From Betaproteobacteria bacterium Ga0077532 (lineage in GTDB: Bacteria; Pseudomonadota; Gammaproteobacteria; Burkholderiales; Ga0077523), in assembly GCA_001464895.1 (NCBI GenBank), contig LNEE01000038.1, forward strand, positions 62,001-126,000: a stretch of 64,000 nucleotides of DNA, in the 5' to 3' direction. Under the pieces are notes generated by a model. It was not told where the DNA came from. It saw only the letters and a program-made list of their open reading frames with translations, and ran no database searches. The position numbers and the translations under genes were made by a program. This document shows, piece by piece, positions 27,114-36,017 of the stretch. Each line of letters begins with the position of its first letter. Position 1 is the first letter of the stretch.

Positions 27114-27777
27114 GGTATCCAAGGATGAGAAGGAACATCGCGGCCCACTGGAATGCGTAACCGTAATTCTTGGCCGAGCCGCTGGACGGTTGCTGCCAAT
27201 CCCGCGTCAGACCGTCCTCAAGCGAGCCGTGCTGTTCGAGGATCAGCGGCTGGAAATCCAGACCGAAACGCGCGGCGAAGCGCTCGACCGTGACGTTCTG
27301 CCACACGGTCTTGCTCAACTGGTCGGCAGACAGCTCGAGAAACCGGCGGTTCGGCGGGAGCGCAACGCCCTCGATCTCGACGACACCCTCCGGTGTGCTG
27401 ATCACCGGCAACTTGGATCGATCGGGCGATCCGGCGATCCATCCTCGCTTGACCACCACGTGCCCACCGTCCGCGAGCCGGAGCGGTGTGAACACGACGT
27501 AACCCGTCTGGGGACCACGACTCTGGTTGTCGAGCAGCACCGTGTCCGCGCCGATGAACTGGCCGCGGGCCACCACGCGGCGGTAGCGGACCTCGGGCTC
27601 CTCGAGCCGTGCAGCGCCGATCACGATGGGGGCCGCGAGGGCCGCTGCCTGGGCCTCTTCCGCCACGCGATCGCGCTCCTGCCCACGCTGGTACTGCCAC
27701 ACCGCTGCTGATCCGGTGACAGCCAGCCCGGCCAACGTGAGTGCCCAGAGCAAAACCGCTCGCCAACGCGAATTCAT
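27079..27777 (-). CDS. SURF1 family protein
   Basis: 232 aa. Two membrane spans, near the N terminus (about 8-27) and C terminus (about 205-225), with a periplasmic domain between, the standard SURF1/Shy1 layout. Motifs: SAAVWQYQRGQERD after the first span, PQTGYVVFTPLRL, and GYAFQWAAMFLLILGYHVY at the end. Helps insert heme a into subunit I. First gene of the minus-strand assembly operon; divergent from the small membrane protein at 27877. Confidence 0.93.
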   Translation of the reverse strand: MNSRWRAVLLWALTLAGLAVTGSAAVWQYQRGQERDRVAEEAQAAALAAPIVIGAARLEEPEVRYRRVVARGQFIGADTVLLDNQSRGPQTGYVVFTPLRLADGGHVVVKRGWIAGSPDRSKLPVISTPEGVVEIEGVALPPNRRFLELSADQLSKTVWQNVTVERFAARFGLDFQPLILEQHGSLEDGLTRDWQQPSSGSAKNYGYAFQWAAMFLLILGYHVYIRTRHQPD

Positions 27778-27876
27778 CCCGGGAACCTGTACCTCGAAAC
27801 AGCGTCCCCTGATGCGACCGGCGCTGCACCACAGAGCCCATCGGCTACACTCACCCGCTCTACCACGGATGCATCC

Positions 27877-28074
27877 ATGAAGATCTTCATCGTCGCCTTT
27901 CTCATCGTCATCGTCGCCAGCATGGGGTCTGCACTTTTCTACCTGATGCGTGACAAGGGCGGAACCGATCGCACCGTCAAGGCACTCACGGTACGCGTGG
28001 GGCTCTCCATCGTTCTTTTCCTGATGTTGATGGGTGGCTACTGGTTCGGATTGATTCCAGGCCGCCCCGCCTGA
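27877..28074 (+). CDS. Small twin-transmembrane protein (DUF2909 family)
   Basis: 65 aa, nearly all membrane: spans about 4-23 (IVAFLIVIVASMGSALFYLM) and 40-59 (VGLSIVLFLMLMGGYWFGLI) separated by a basic loop (RDKGGTDRTVK). Small twin-span proteins of this type sit next to cox genes in betaproteobacteria. The role is unproven, probably in oxidase assembly or stability. It is convergent with coxC, whose terminator lies just beyond. Confidence 0.85.
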   Translation: MKIFIVAFLIVIVASMGSALFYLMRDKGGTDRTVKALTVRVGLSIVLFLMLMGGYWFGLIPGRPA

Positions 28075-28120
28075 GACAGCGATCCCACTGCAACATCAGC
28101 GGCTGGCAGGAACGAAGGGC

Positions 28121-28152
28121 AAAAAAAATCGCCGCACCCTCCAGCGCGGCGA
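28121..28152 (-). terminator. Rho-independent terminator of the cox operon
   Basis: On the minus strand: stem TCGCCGCGC / GTGCGGCGA with a 6-nt loop, followed by TTTTTTTT. It lies 76 bp after the coxC stop, at the end of the coxB-coxA-ctaG-coxC unit. Confidence 0.85.
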
Positions 28153-28227
28153 AATTCACGGCAGCAACTCATAGGAAGCTGCGCTTTGTGACCGACTCCT
28201 CCTCCTTTATCGGTCCCGTTACCGGTC

Positions 28228-29076
28228 TCAGAGCCAGTAGACGAGCACGAACAGCATCAGCCACACCACGTCGACGAAGTGCCAGTACCACGACACGGCT
28301 TCGAAAGCGAAGTGGTGTTCCGGCTTGAAATGGCCCGAAAGACAGCGGAACAGGATCACGATCAGCATGATGGTGCCGATCGTCACGTGAAAACCGTGAA
28401 ACCCGGTGAGCATGAAGAACGTCGCGCCGTAGGCGCCCATCTCCAGCGTCAGATTGTATTCATGGAAAGCCTCGGCGTACTCGTAGGCTTGGCAGAAGAG
28501 GAACAGCACACCCAGTGCGATCGTGAGGAACAGCCCGAGGTTCAGCTGGAATCGATTCCCCACCTTCATCGCCCAGTGCGCCCACGTCACCGTGACACCT
28601 GAGGTCAGCAGCAGGGCCGTGTTGAGCGCCGGGAGACCCCATGCTCCCATCGGCCGGAACGTTTCCTCGATGCCAGGGCCGGACACCGGCCAACCCGCCT
28701 TGAAGCTCGACCAGAGGTACTCACCGGTGGCACCGCTCCCAAGATCGGGGACCGACAGCACGCGCATGTAGAACAACGCGCCGAAGAATGCCGCGAAGAA
28801 CATCACTTCGGAGAAGATGAACCAGCTCATGCTCCAACGGAATGAAATGTCTTCCTGCGGGCCGTACTTTCCGGCTTCGCTCTCGCGGGCGACCGTGCCG
28901 AACCAGCCGAACATCATCCAGAACAGAATGGCGAGGCCGAGGATGAGCACCCAGGGACCGGCTGCAACATCGTTCATCACGAAGGCGGCGCCGAAGCCCA
29001 TGAACAGCAGGGCGATCGAGCCAATGATCGGCCAGTAGGACGGGCTTGGAACGTAATAGGGTTGTGCGTGCTGCAT
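28228..29076 (-). CDS. ctaE: Cytochrome c oxidase subunit III
   Basis: 282 aa. Seven predicted spans. Typical elements: MSWFIFSEVMFFAAFFGALFY and the late FHGFHVTIGTIMLIVI and SWYWHFVDVVWLMLF. The start at 29076 is set by GGGGAG upstream; an upstream in-frame codon is not needed. Assembles with subunits I and II; not catalytic, but stabilises proton uptake. Last gene of the operon, followed by a strong terminator. Confidence 0.96.
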   Translation of the reverse strand: MQHAQPYYVPSPSYWPIIGSIALLFMGFGAAFVMNDVAAGPWVLILGLAILFWMMFGWFGTVARESEAGKYGPQEDISFRWSMSWFIFSEVMFFAAFFGALFYMRVLSVPDLGSGATGEYLWSSFKAGWPVSGPGIEETFRPMGAWGLPALNTALLLTSGVTVTWAHWAMKVGNRFQLNLGLFLTIALGVLFLFCQAYEYAEAFHEYNLTLEMGAYGATFFMLTGFHGFHVTIGTIMLIVILFRCLSGHFKPEHHFAFEAVSWYWHFVDVVWLMLFVLVYWL

Positions 29077-29129
29077 CGTCGTGCTCCCCTTCGAAATCAC
29101 TAGGTTCTGTTGCCGGCTCGCCGCCTGGA

Positions 29130-29684
29130 TCAGACGGGTGGCCGAACCGCGGTGGGCACTGCGCCGGTGCGCGTGCCTTCTACGCGGAAGAAGGTGTAGG
29201 AAAGAGTGACCGTGTTCACATCCTTGGGCAGATCGGGATGGATCACGAACACCACCGGCATTTTTCGGACTTCACGGGCCTTCAATTCCTGCGTCGAGAA
29301 ACAGAAGCAGTCGAGCTTTCGGAAATACTGACCAGCCAGCTGCGGGCCGTACGATGGAATCGCCTGCCCGGTCACTGCAGCGTCGGAATCGTTGCGCACC
29401 TCGAACATCACCTGCACCAGCTGTCCCGGATGAATGCGTACGCTGCTCTCCATCGCCCGGAACTTCCAGGGAAGCTCGTTGCGGGTGTTCGCATCGAGCT
29501 CGAGCACGAGCGTGCGGCTCGTGTCGACCTGGGTGTTCTCAACCACATCGGCTTTCTGGAGGTCGTTGATGCCCGTGACCTCGCAGATCTTCTTGTAGAA
29601 CGGGACAAGCGCGAACCCGAAGCCGAACATGGCGACGGCGATCACTAGCAGCTTCGAGAAGGTGCGGCGGTTATCGGTGATCAA
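29130..29684 (-). CDS. ctaG: Cytochrome c oxidase assembly protein CtaG/Cox11
   Basis: 184 aa. Single N-terminal span (about 10-29), then a periplasmic immunoglobulin-like domain with the copper-binding CFCF in FRKLDCFCFSTQELK. PFYKKICEVTG after the span is the family mark. Inserts CuB into subunit I. The only usable start is TTG, which overlaps the stop of the 38-aa gene before it (TTGA), so initiation is probably by coupling. No in-frame ATG occurs before the membrane span. Confidence 0.93.
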   Translation of the reverse strand: MITDNRRTFSKLLVIAVAMFGFGFALVPFYKKICEVTGINDLQKADVVENTQVDTSRTLVLELDANTRNELPWKFRAMESSVRIHPGQLVQVMFEVRNDSDAAVTGQAIPSYGPQLAGQYFRKLDCFCFSTQELKAREVRKMPVVFVIHPDLPKDVNTVTLSYTFFRVEGTRTGAVPTAVRPPV

Positions 29685-29797
29685 TCGACGAGCATCCGTT
29701 TGACGATGATGCCGAAAAAGAACAGGGCGACCACAGAGACCAGGACGACGAGCGTCTTCGTCGTGCTGCTGCTGCGTGTATCGCCCTGTGCCTTCAT
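29681..29797 (-). CDS. Cytochrome oxidase small assembly-type protein, 38 aa
   Basis: Begins MKAQGDTRSSSTTKTLV, then one membrane span (LVVLVSVVALFFFGIIV) and a basic tail KRMLVD. It fills the gap between ctaD and ctaG in frame and overlaps the ctaG start. Single-span peptides of 30-40 residues occupy this exact slot in many betaproteobacterial cox operons and are annotated as small assembly proteins. The function is not established. Confidence 0.8.
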   Translation of the reverse strand: MKAQGDTRSSSTTKTLVVLVSVVALFFFGIIVKRMLVD

Positions 29798-29828
29798 GCC
29801 CGAAGCTGACTAGACCGGAACTCGTCGA

Positions 29829-31415
29829 TCACTTCACGACCGGCGGCGTCTCGAAGCTGTGGTACGGCGCGGGGGACGGAAGGTGTGTCCACTCCAGCGT
29901 GTCTGCGCCTTCCCACGGATTCGCTGGCGCCTTCTCGCCACCGCGGATGCACTTCACGACTGCCACGAGGAAGATAAGCTGGCTGAGACCGAAGCCGAAG
30001 GCACCAATCGAGGCGATCATGTTGAAGTCAGCAAACTGCTGGGAGTAGTCCGGAATCCGACGCGGCATCCCGGCGAGGCCGAGGAAGTGCATCACGAAGA
30101 ACGTGATGTTGAAGAAGATCATCGAGCACCAGAAGTGCAGCTTGCCGAGGGTTTCGCTGTACATGTTCCCGGTCCACTTCGGCAGCCAGAAGTACGTGCC
30201 GGCGAACAGGGCGAACAGGGAACCGGCGACCAGCACATAGTGGAAGTGCGCCACCACGTAGTAGGTGTCCTGGAGTTGGATGTCGACCGGCGTCACCGCG
30301 AGGATGAGACCCGTGAAGCCACCCATCGTGAACACGAAGAGGAAGCCCACGGAGAACAGCATCGGGGTCTCGAAGGTCATCGAACCCTTCCACATCGTGG
30401 CAACCCAGTTGAACACCTTCACGCCGGTGGGCACCGCGATCAGCATCGTCGCGTACATGAAGAACAGCTGGCCGGCGGCCGGCATGCCCGTCACGAACAT
30501 GTGGTGCGCCCAGACGATGAACGACAGGATGGCAATGGAGGCCGTCGCGTACACCATCGAGGAGTAGCCGAAGAGCGGCTTGCGGGCGAATGCCGGGATG
30601 ATCTGCGACACGATCCCGAACGCCGGCAGGATCATAATGTAGACCTCGGGGTGCCCAAAGAACCAGAACACGTGCTGGTACAGAACGGGGTCACCGCCGC
30701 CGGCAGCGTTGAAGAAGTTGGTACCGAAGTGACGGTCCGTCAGCAGCATCGTCACGGCTCCGGCCAGTACCGGCATCACTGCGATCAGCAGGTACGCAGT
30801 GATCAGCCACGTCCAGACGAACAGCGGCATCTTCATCAGGGTCATGCCGGGAGCGCGCATGTTCAGGATCGTCGTGATGATGTTGATCGACCCCATGATC
30901 GACGACGCACCCATGATGTGCACCGCGAAGATGGCGAGGTCCATCCCCATGCCCTGCTGAATCGAGAGCGGTGCGTACAGCGTCCAGCCGGCGCCGGTGG
31001 CACCGCCGGGAACGAAGAACGAGGCGATCAGCAGTAGAGCTGCCGGGGGCAGCAGCCAGAAGCTGAAATTGTTCATCCGCGCGAACGCCATGTCGGACGC
31101 GCCGATCATGAGCGGGATCTGCCAGTTCGCGAAGCCCACGAAGGCCGGCATGATCGCGCCGAACACCATCATGAGGCCGTGCATCGTGGTGAGCTGGTTG
31201 AAGAACTCCGGCCGCCACAACTGGAGGCCTGGCTGGAACAGTTCCGCACGGATGCCCAGCGCCAGCAGACCGCCGGAGATGAACATCGCGAAGCTGAACC
31301 ACAGGTACATCGTCCCGATGTCCTTGTGGTTCGTCGTCGTCAGCCAGCGCGTGATGCCGGTCGGGTGGTGATGATCGTGGTCATGCGCGTGGTCGTGTCC
31401 GTGAACGGCTTCCAT
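29829..31415 (-). CDS. ctaD: Cytochrome c oxidase subunit I
   Basis: 528 aa, twelve spans. Heme-copper oxidase catalytic subunit with the HPEVY motif (CuB His cross-linked to Tyr, in WFFGHPEVYIMILPAFG), VWAHHMFVTGMP (two further CuB histidines) and VVAHFHYVLVAGS (heme a and a3 histidines). The Glu-lacking N-terminal tail is unusual: residues 5-17 read HGHDHAHDHDHHH, a His/Asp string that may bind metal. Typical A-type (aa3/caa3-like) oxidase, given the cytochrome c-fused subunit II. Confidence 0.97.
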   Translation of the reverse strand: MEAVHGHDHAHDHDHHHPTGITRWLTTTNHKDIGTMYLWFSFAMFISGGLLALGIRAELFQPGLQLWRPEFFNQLTTMHGLMMVFGAIMPAFVGFANWQIPLMIGASDMAFARMNNFSFWLLPPAALLLIASFFVPGGATGAGWTLYAPLSIQQGMGMDLAIFAVHIMGASSIMGSINIITTILNMRAPGMTLMKMPLFVWTWLITAYLLIAVMPVLAGAVTMLLTDRHFGTNFFNAAGGGDPVLYQHVFWFFGHPEVYIMILPAFGIVSQIIPAFARKPLFGYSSMVYATASIAILSFIVWAHHMFVTGMPAAGQLFFMYATMLIAVPTGVKVFNWVATMWKGSMTFETPMLFSVGFLFVFTMGGFTGLILAVTPVDIQLQDTYYVVAHFHYVLVAGSLFALFAGTYFWLPKWTGNMYSETLGKLHFWCSMIFFNITFFVMHFLGLAGMPRRIPDYSQQFADFNMIASIGAFGFGLSQLIFLVAVVKCIRGGEKAPANPWEGADTLEWTHLPSPAPYHSFETPPVVK

Positions 31416-31466
31416 GCTCGCTCTCCTGCTTCGTGTTTCTGAGTTGCCTGTTGACGCGCGCCTGTC

Positions 31467-32585
31467 CTACTTGGACAGACCCACCATGTGTTCCACCGCC
31501 GCCGTGACTTCGGCATCGGACAAAGCTGGGTTACCGCCCTTGGCCGGCATGGCACGGATGCCTTCGATCGCGTGCTTCGCCAGTGTCGCGGGGCCCTGGG
31601 CGATGCGGGCAGACCAAGCGCCCTTGTCACCAGTCTTCGGTGCTCCGGCGATGCCCATTCCGTGGCAGGCGGCGCAGAGGCCGTCGTAGGTCTTCTTGCC
31701 GTCCACCGGGCCTGCTGCGGCTGCCGGCGCTGCGGTGGTCGTATCGACCGCGGCCACCTGAACTGCCGGTGCCGGCTCCGCGACCGCTGCCGTCTTGTGC
31801 TTCTCGGCCCACGCCTTGAATTCGTCCTCTTCCACAGCGCGGACGACGATCGGCATGAACCCGTGCTCCTTGCCGCAGAGCTCAGCGCATTGACCACGGT
31901 AGATGCCGGCTTTCTCGACCTTGAACCACGTGTCGCGGATGAAGCCGGGGATGGCGTCCTGCTTCACGCCGAAGGCCGGCACCCAGAATGCGTGGATGAC
32001 GTCGTTCGCGGTGGTCAGAATCCGGATCTTCTTGTTGATCGGGACCACCATCTCGTTATCGACCTCGAGAAGATAGTTCTCGCCCTTCTGGACCTTGGGA
32101 TCGTAGATCTGGTCCATCGGGGTGGCGAGACTGGAGAGCAGGGCAATCCCGTCGCTGACGCCGGTGAGCGATCCCTCGCCCTTCACGTACTCGTAGCCCC
32201 ACTTCCACTGGTAACCCGTCGCCTTGATCGTGAGGTCCGGGTTGCTGGTGTCCTTCATGTCGATGACAGTCTTGGTGGCCGGGTAGGCCATGCCCATCAG
32301 GATCACGAAAGGAATGATGGTCCAGATGATCTCGACCGTGGTGCTCTCGTGGAACTGCGCCGCCTTGTGACCCACCGATTTCCGGTGCTTCAGGATTGCG
32401 TAGAACATCATCCCGAAAACCGCCACGAAGATGACGACGCAGATCCAGAGGATGAGCGAGTGCAGGGAATAGATCTGACGCGCGATGGGCGTCTCGGGAT
32501 CCTGCAAACCCAGCCTAGATGCAACCGCTACGCCCGAACAAAGGGCGGTCGCAGACGCTAGGGCGACCAGTGACAGCTTTTTCAT
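31467..32585 (-). CDS. ctaC: Cytochrome c oxidase subunit II fused to cytochrome c
   Basis: 372 aa. Signal peptide, two membrane spans (about 40-62, 80-102), the cupredoxin domain with the CuA site CAELCGKEHGFM (Cys/Cys/His/Met), an Ala/Pro/Val-rich linker (about 260-290), and a C-terminal cytochrome c domain with CAACH. That makes it a caa3-type subunit II. It accepts electrons directly into its own heme c. First structural gene of the cox operon; the DUF2244 gene lies just upstream. Confidence 0.97.
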   Translation of the reverse strand: MKKLSLVALASATALCSGVAVASRLGLQDPETPIARQIYSLHSLILWICVVIFVAVFGMMFYAILKHRKSVGHKAAQFHESTTVEIIWTIIPFVILMGMAYPATKTVIDMKDTSNPDLTIKATGYQWKWGYEYVKGEGSLTGVSDGIALLSSLATPMDQIYDPKVQKGENYLLEVDNEMVVPINKKIRILTTANDVIHAFWVPAFGVKQDAIPGFIRDTWFKVEKAGIYRGQCAELCGKEHGFMPIVVRAVEEDEFKAWAEKHKTAAVAEPAPAVQVAAVDTTTAAPAAAAGPVDGKKTYDGLCAACHGMGIAGAPKTGDKGAWSARIAQGPATLAKHAIEGIRAMPAKGGNPALSDAEVTAAVEHMVGLSK

Positions 32586-32606
32586 GCTTCCCCCAGACTC
32601 CTTGAA

Positions 32607-33077
32607 TCAGTGGTTCTTCAGTCTACGGCGCAGTTCGTCCGCCACCTGGAGCCGCTGTTGGTCAGTGAGAAATTCTCCGAATCTCACTTCCCGTCCGTGC
32701 GATCGCATCTTCAGATCGCAACGTCCGCCGGGCCCCTCGTGCGACACGATGACCTGTGCCCAATGCCGATCGAAACTGTGTCGGGTGGTTCTGCCGCGAT
32801 CCTGTCGCTCCACCAGCACCCGGTCACCATCGATCGAGACCGATTCGTAATCTCCAGCGTGCCATTCGACGATCTTGAACGCCGCGAACAGCACCGCCAT
32901 TTCAATCAATGCGAACGGCAGGATGTACCACGCACCCTGCACCGACCAGAACACTGCAACCGAAAGCGACACACCCAGGATTGAAAGCAGGAAGACACGC
33001 CTGCTCCGTGGCGACATCGAATCGTTTCGGCGTGCGACCAGATGGTAGGAGGTCGCGAATTCGTCTACGCGTTCCAT
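32607..33077 (-). CDS. DUF2244 domain membrane protein
   Basis: 156 aa. It starts with the DUF2244 opening YHLVARRNDSMSPRSRRVF, then two spans (about 27-45 and 50-68), and a cytoplasmic beta-rich tail (EWHAGDYESVSIDGDRVLVE ... HGREVRFGEFLTDQQRL). Found upstream of coxB in many Proteobacteria. The exact function is unknown, presumably linked to the oxidase. The start at 33077 precedes the domain; no alternative is better. Confidence 0.85.
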   Translation of the reverse strand: MERVDEFATSYHLVARRNDSMSPRSRRVFLLSILGVSLSVAVFWSVQGAWYILPFALIEMAVLFAAFKIVEWHAGDYESVSIDGDRVLVERQDRGRTTRHSFDRHWAQVIVSHEGPGGRCDLKMRSHGREVRFGEFLTDQQRLQVADELRRRLKNH

Positions 33078-33231
33078 TCGCGCGGTCCGATCGTTTTCCT
33101 GCGCCGACCCACCCCGTCGATCGCCTTGGAATACCAGTGTTTTACGGCGGCGGACGATAGCACGCGGTTCTTGGACGAAGCAAGGCAAAAGCCTTGTCCA
33201 ACAAGGGCGACGGCGCCGTTCTTCGACCGCC

Positions 33232-34134
33232 TCATCGACTGCCTCGAATCCGGTGGACCCGGATCACGTCGAGTCCCTCCGCCGTGCGCGCCGGCCCCGC
33301 TTCCGGCCACCATGCATGTCCATACACCACCTCGACCGTCAAGGGCAGTCGCCCGTCCGTCCGATGGCGTTCGTATTGTGTCTCGACCGCCGCCCACCGC
33401 CGCGGCCCCAGCAGGCCACGCCTGCGACGCACGGACGGGTCGTCGGCCCCGAGATCGCGCAGCTCGCGACACAGGGCGGGGAAATCGGGATAGGTGAGCG
33501 TGATGCGCTCCATGTCCATCACCGGGTTGGCGAATCCCGCGGCGACCAGCACGTCGCCCACGTCGTGCATGTCCGCGAAAGGCATCACCGTGGCCGGAAG
33601 CCCCGCCAGCCGGGTGGCCGAGCGCAGTTCCCCCAGGCTGTCCGGGCCAAGCATCGTGAAGGTCAGCAGGCCGCCGGGTTTCAACAGGGCGCCGATCGCG
33701 CGCCAGTGCGCGGCGGGGTCGGTGAAGACGGGCGGCAGGAGATTCGCCCAGATCATCGAGAAGCTGCCGGGTCGGAAAGGGAGCCTGGTCACATCGGCAC
33801 AGACCCACCGCGACGCCCGCCCGGAGAGCCTGGACAGCCATTTCAGACGCCGGGGATCCTGCTCACGGGCATGGGTCAGCATCGAACACGAAGCCTCGAC
33901 GCCGTAGACCTCGGCGGCCGGGTAGCGCTCGCGCAACGCCCGGACCCCTCCCCCCGTCGCACAGCCCAGGTCGAGCAGCGGCCCCGGCGGAAGACGGACC
34001 ACGTCGAGGCGTTCGAGCATCCGGCGCCCCAACTCCCCGGGCAGCACAGCAGCACTGTCGTAGCGCGCCGCGATACGGTCTCGGCGGCGGCGAAGCGCGC
34101 GGACATCGATTTCATACTCGATGCCAGTGGTCAT
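33232..34134 (-). CDS. BioC-like methyltransferase
   Basis: 300 aa class I SAM methyltransferase. SAM loop LLDLGCATGGGVRALRERYP (about 53-72), YGVEASCSML, and the BioC-like FSMIWANLLPPVF segment. BioC methylates malonyl-ACP to start pimelate synthesis for biotin. The DPAAHWRAIGALLKPGGLLTFTMLGPDSLGELR stretch fits BioC family proteins well. However, there are no other bio genes here, only the divergent comF-like gene, and the C terminus differs. Called as BioC-like rather than as a proven biotin enzyme. Confidence 0.8.
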   Translation of the reverse strand: MTTGIEYEIDVRALRRRRDRIAARYDSAAVLPGELGRRMLERLDVVRLPPGPLLDLGCATGGGVRALRERYPAAEVYGVEASCSMLTHAREQDPRRLKWLSRLSGRASRWVCADVTRLPFRPGSFSMIWANLLPPVFTDPAAHWRAIGALLKPGGLLTFTMLGPDSLGELRSATRLAGLPATVMPFADMHDVGDVLVAAGFANPVMDMERITLTYPDFPALCRELRDLGADDPSVRRRRGLLGPRRWAAVETQYERHRTDGRLPLTVEVVYGHAWWPEAGPARTAEGLDVIRVHRIRGSR

Positions 34135-34185
34135 CGATGCCCGCCCGAAACGGGCCCTCGCGACGGACGACAAGAGGGAAGACGC

Positions 34186-34893
34186 ATGGCGAAGAGACTC
34201 GATGTGATTCGGGAGGTTCTGGCGCGGGCCGCGAAATCCCGCTGCGCACTGTGCGGAGACGCAGCCTCCGACAGCGGCCTGTGCGTTCCGTGCCGGGAAG
34301 ATCTTCCGTGGCTGCCGGACGCCCGGTGTCCGTCGTGCGCACTGCCCACCCCGGAAGGCGCGCTGTGCGGAGTGTGCCTGAGATCACCACCGGCACACGA
34401 CGGTGTCGCCTGCGCGGTGACCTACGAGTTTCCCGTCGACGCTCTCGTCCGGGCGCTGAAGTACCACGGACGCCTCGCCGCAGCCCGCCCGCTGGCCGGC
34501 ATTCTCGCCCGTGCGCTCACGCGGGAGCCGATCCCCGACATCGTGGTGCCCCTTCCGCTCTCCGATGCCCGCCTGGTCGAGCGCGGATACAACCAGGCCG
34601 CAGAGATCGCCCGACTGCTGAGCGGTCCCTGGCGGACGGCAACAGGCCGCGGCATCCTCGGCCGGACCGGCCATGCCCGGCCGCAGGCGAGCCTCAGCCT
34701 GGACGCGCGACGACGGAACGTGAAGGGCACGTTCGAATGCATGGGCAATGTGGGAGGGCTGCGGGTCGCGATCCTGGACGACGTCATGACGTCCGGTGCG
34801 ACGCTCGATGAGGCGGCGCGCGTGCTGAAGCGCGCCGGAGCAGCGTCGGTGCGCGGGTGGGTGGTGGCGAGGACACCCCGGGCCAGCGACTGA
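34186..34893 (+). CDS. comF: ComF family phosphoribosyltransferase-like protein
   Basis: 235 aa. N-terminal zinc-finger-like cysteines (CALCGDAASDSGLCVPC and CPSCALP...CGVC), then a type I PRTase fold with the PRPP loop VAILDDVMTSGAT near the end. The family supports DNA uptake or its regulation in competent bacteria; in non-competent species the role is unclear. The start follows GAGGGA. Divergent from the bioC-like gene, an arrangement common in beta- and gammaproteobacteria. Confidence 0.88.
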   Translation: MAKRLDVIREVLARAAKSRCALCGDAASDSGLCVPCREDLPWLPDARCPSCALPTPEGALCGVCLRSPPAHDGVACAVTYEFPVDALVRALKYHGRLAAARPLAGILARALTREPIPDIVVPLPLSDARLVERGYNQAAEIARLLSGPWRTATGRGILGRTGHARPQASLSLDARRRNVKGTFECMGNVGGLRVAILDDVMTSGATLDEAARVLKRAGAASVRGWVVARTPRASD

Positions 34894-34931
34894 TCCTCGG
34901 AGCGGACGTCGCCGGTCGCGGATGCCCGGGG

Positions 34932-36017
34932 TCAGCCGGCTTCGCGTGTGCCCAGTTGCCGTTCGGCGAACGCGCGTAGCTCCGGCGCCAGATTGCCCGT
35001 GTCGATCGCCTGGCGGAAGCTCGCCCGCGCCTCGGCATCCTTGCCGATCTGCTGGAGCGAGATGGCACGGCCGATGTACCAGACCGGCAACGCGTTTCCG
35101 AGACCGATCGCGACACCGTAACGCTGAGCAGCCTCGCCGTGGCGCCCGATCCGCTGGAGCATCGCCGCGTGCAGCGCGACGAAATCCCCGTGGCCGGACC
35201 CCGGACCCTGTACGGACTCCAGCGTGAGGATCGCCGCGACCGCGTCGCCGCGCTGCGCCTGCAGGCGTGCGGCGACCATCGCGAACGAGATCTGGTCCGG
35301 ATTCGCGACCATGCCGGCGCGCATCAATGCCTCCGCCTCCACCGGACGGCGCGAGTCGAGCATCAGTCCGAGCAAAGCCTGACGCGCGCCCACGTGGGCG
35401 GGAAGCGCGTCGAGCGCGACGCGGAAACGGGCCTCGGCCTCGGTGGCGTGTCCGTTTCGAAGTGCGGCGATGCCCGCGAGGAACGCGTTCTCGGCGCGTT
35501 CGACCGGACCCAGCGGACGCTCCTGCCGATCGATCGCAGTCGCGGCCAAAGCCGGCTTCGGCGCCGCAAGCGGCTCGACATCGACCACCGGCTCCTGGAC
35601 CCGCGTCCGCCCGACGACGGGAGGCTCGGGCGGGGCGTCCTTCACGCCCGTCGCCGACCAACCTCGTGGACGCTTCGTTGCGATCTCACGGGGCCGCGTC
35701 GGCGCGACGGGCGACGCGGTGGCGACGGCGGGCGCTGGTGCAGTCACGGTCGGCGCCGGCGCCGCGAGGGCGATCACCGCACCGCGCTTCGCGGGCGCCT
35801 CGGCCGCCGTGGCAGTCGCGGGAATCGACCAGCCGTGGAGCGCCGCGATGGAGACCGCAGTGAGCGCGAGGCCGGCCGTGCAGGCCGCCAGCACGGTGGC
35901 CCTGCCACCACGATCCGGCACACCCACCGCACGAACCGGCACCTTCGCCAGAGTCTTGCGGCCAGGGGCCGCGTGGCGCTGTTCGAGGTCGCGCAATACC
36001 TGATTGATGACGCTCAT
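34932..36017 (-). CDS. mshN: MSHA biogenesis protein MshN (TPR protein)
   Basis: 361 aa. It begins MSVINQVLRDLEQR, the exact MshN opening. One membrane span (about 40-60), an Ala/Pro-rich periplasmic linker (about 70-170), then tetratricopeptide-like repeats (about 175-355) with AFLAGIAALRNGHATEAEAR. In the MSHA system it is an inner-membrane accessory of pilus assembly. Last gene of the msh run; its ATG overlaps the mshM stop upstream only from the other side (mshM stop at 36014). Confidence 0.9.
   Translation of the reverse strand: MSVINQVLRDLEQRHAAPGRKTLAKVPVRAVGVPDRGGRATVLAACTAGLALTAVSIAALHGWSIPATATAAEAPAKRGAVIALAAPAPTVTAPAPAVATASPVAPTRPREIATKRPRGWSATGVKDAPPEPPVVGRTRVQEPVVDVEPLAAPKPALAATAIDRQERPLGPVERAENAFLAGIAALRNGHATEAEARFRVALDALPAHVGARQALLGLMLDSRRPVEAEALMRAGMVANPDQISFAMVAARLQAQRGDAVAAILTLESVQGPGSGHGDFVALHAAMLQRIGRHGEAAQRYGVAIGLGNALPVWYIGRAISLQQIGKDAEARASFRQAIDTGNLAPELRAFAERQLGTREAG

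Noticed and set aside
33253..34185. Upstream extension of the comF-like gene by about 310 codons
   Set aside because: That stretch is antisense to the bioC-like gene and low in complexity; the ATG at 34186 has a good ribosome binding site and begins the zinc-finger domain.
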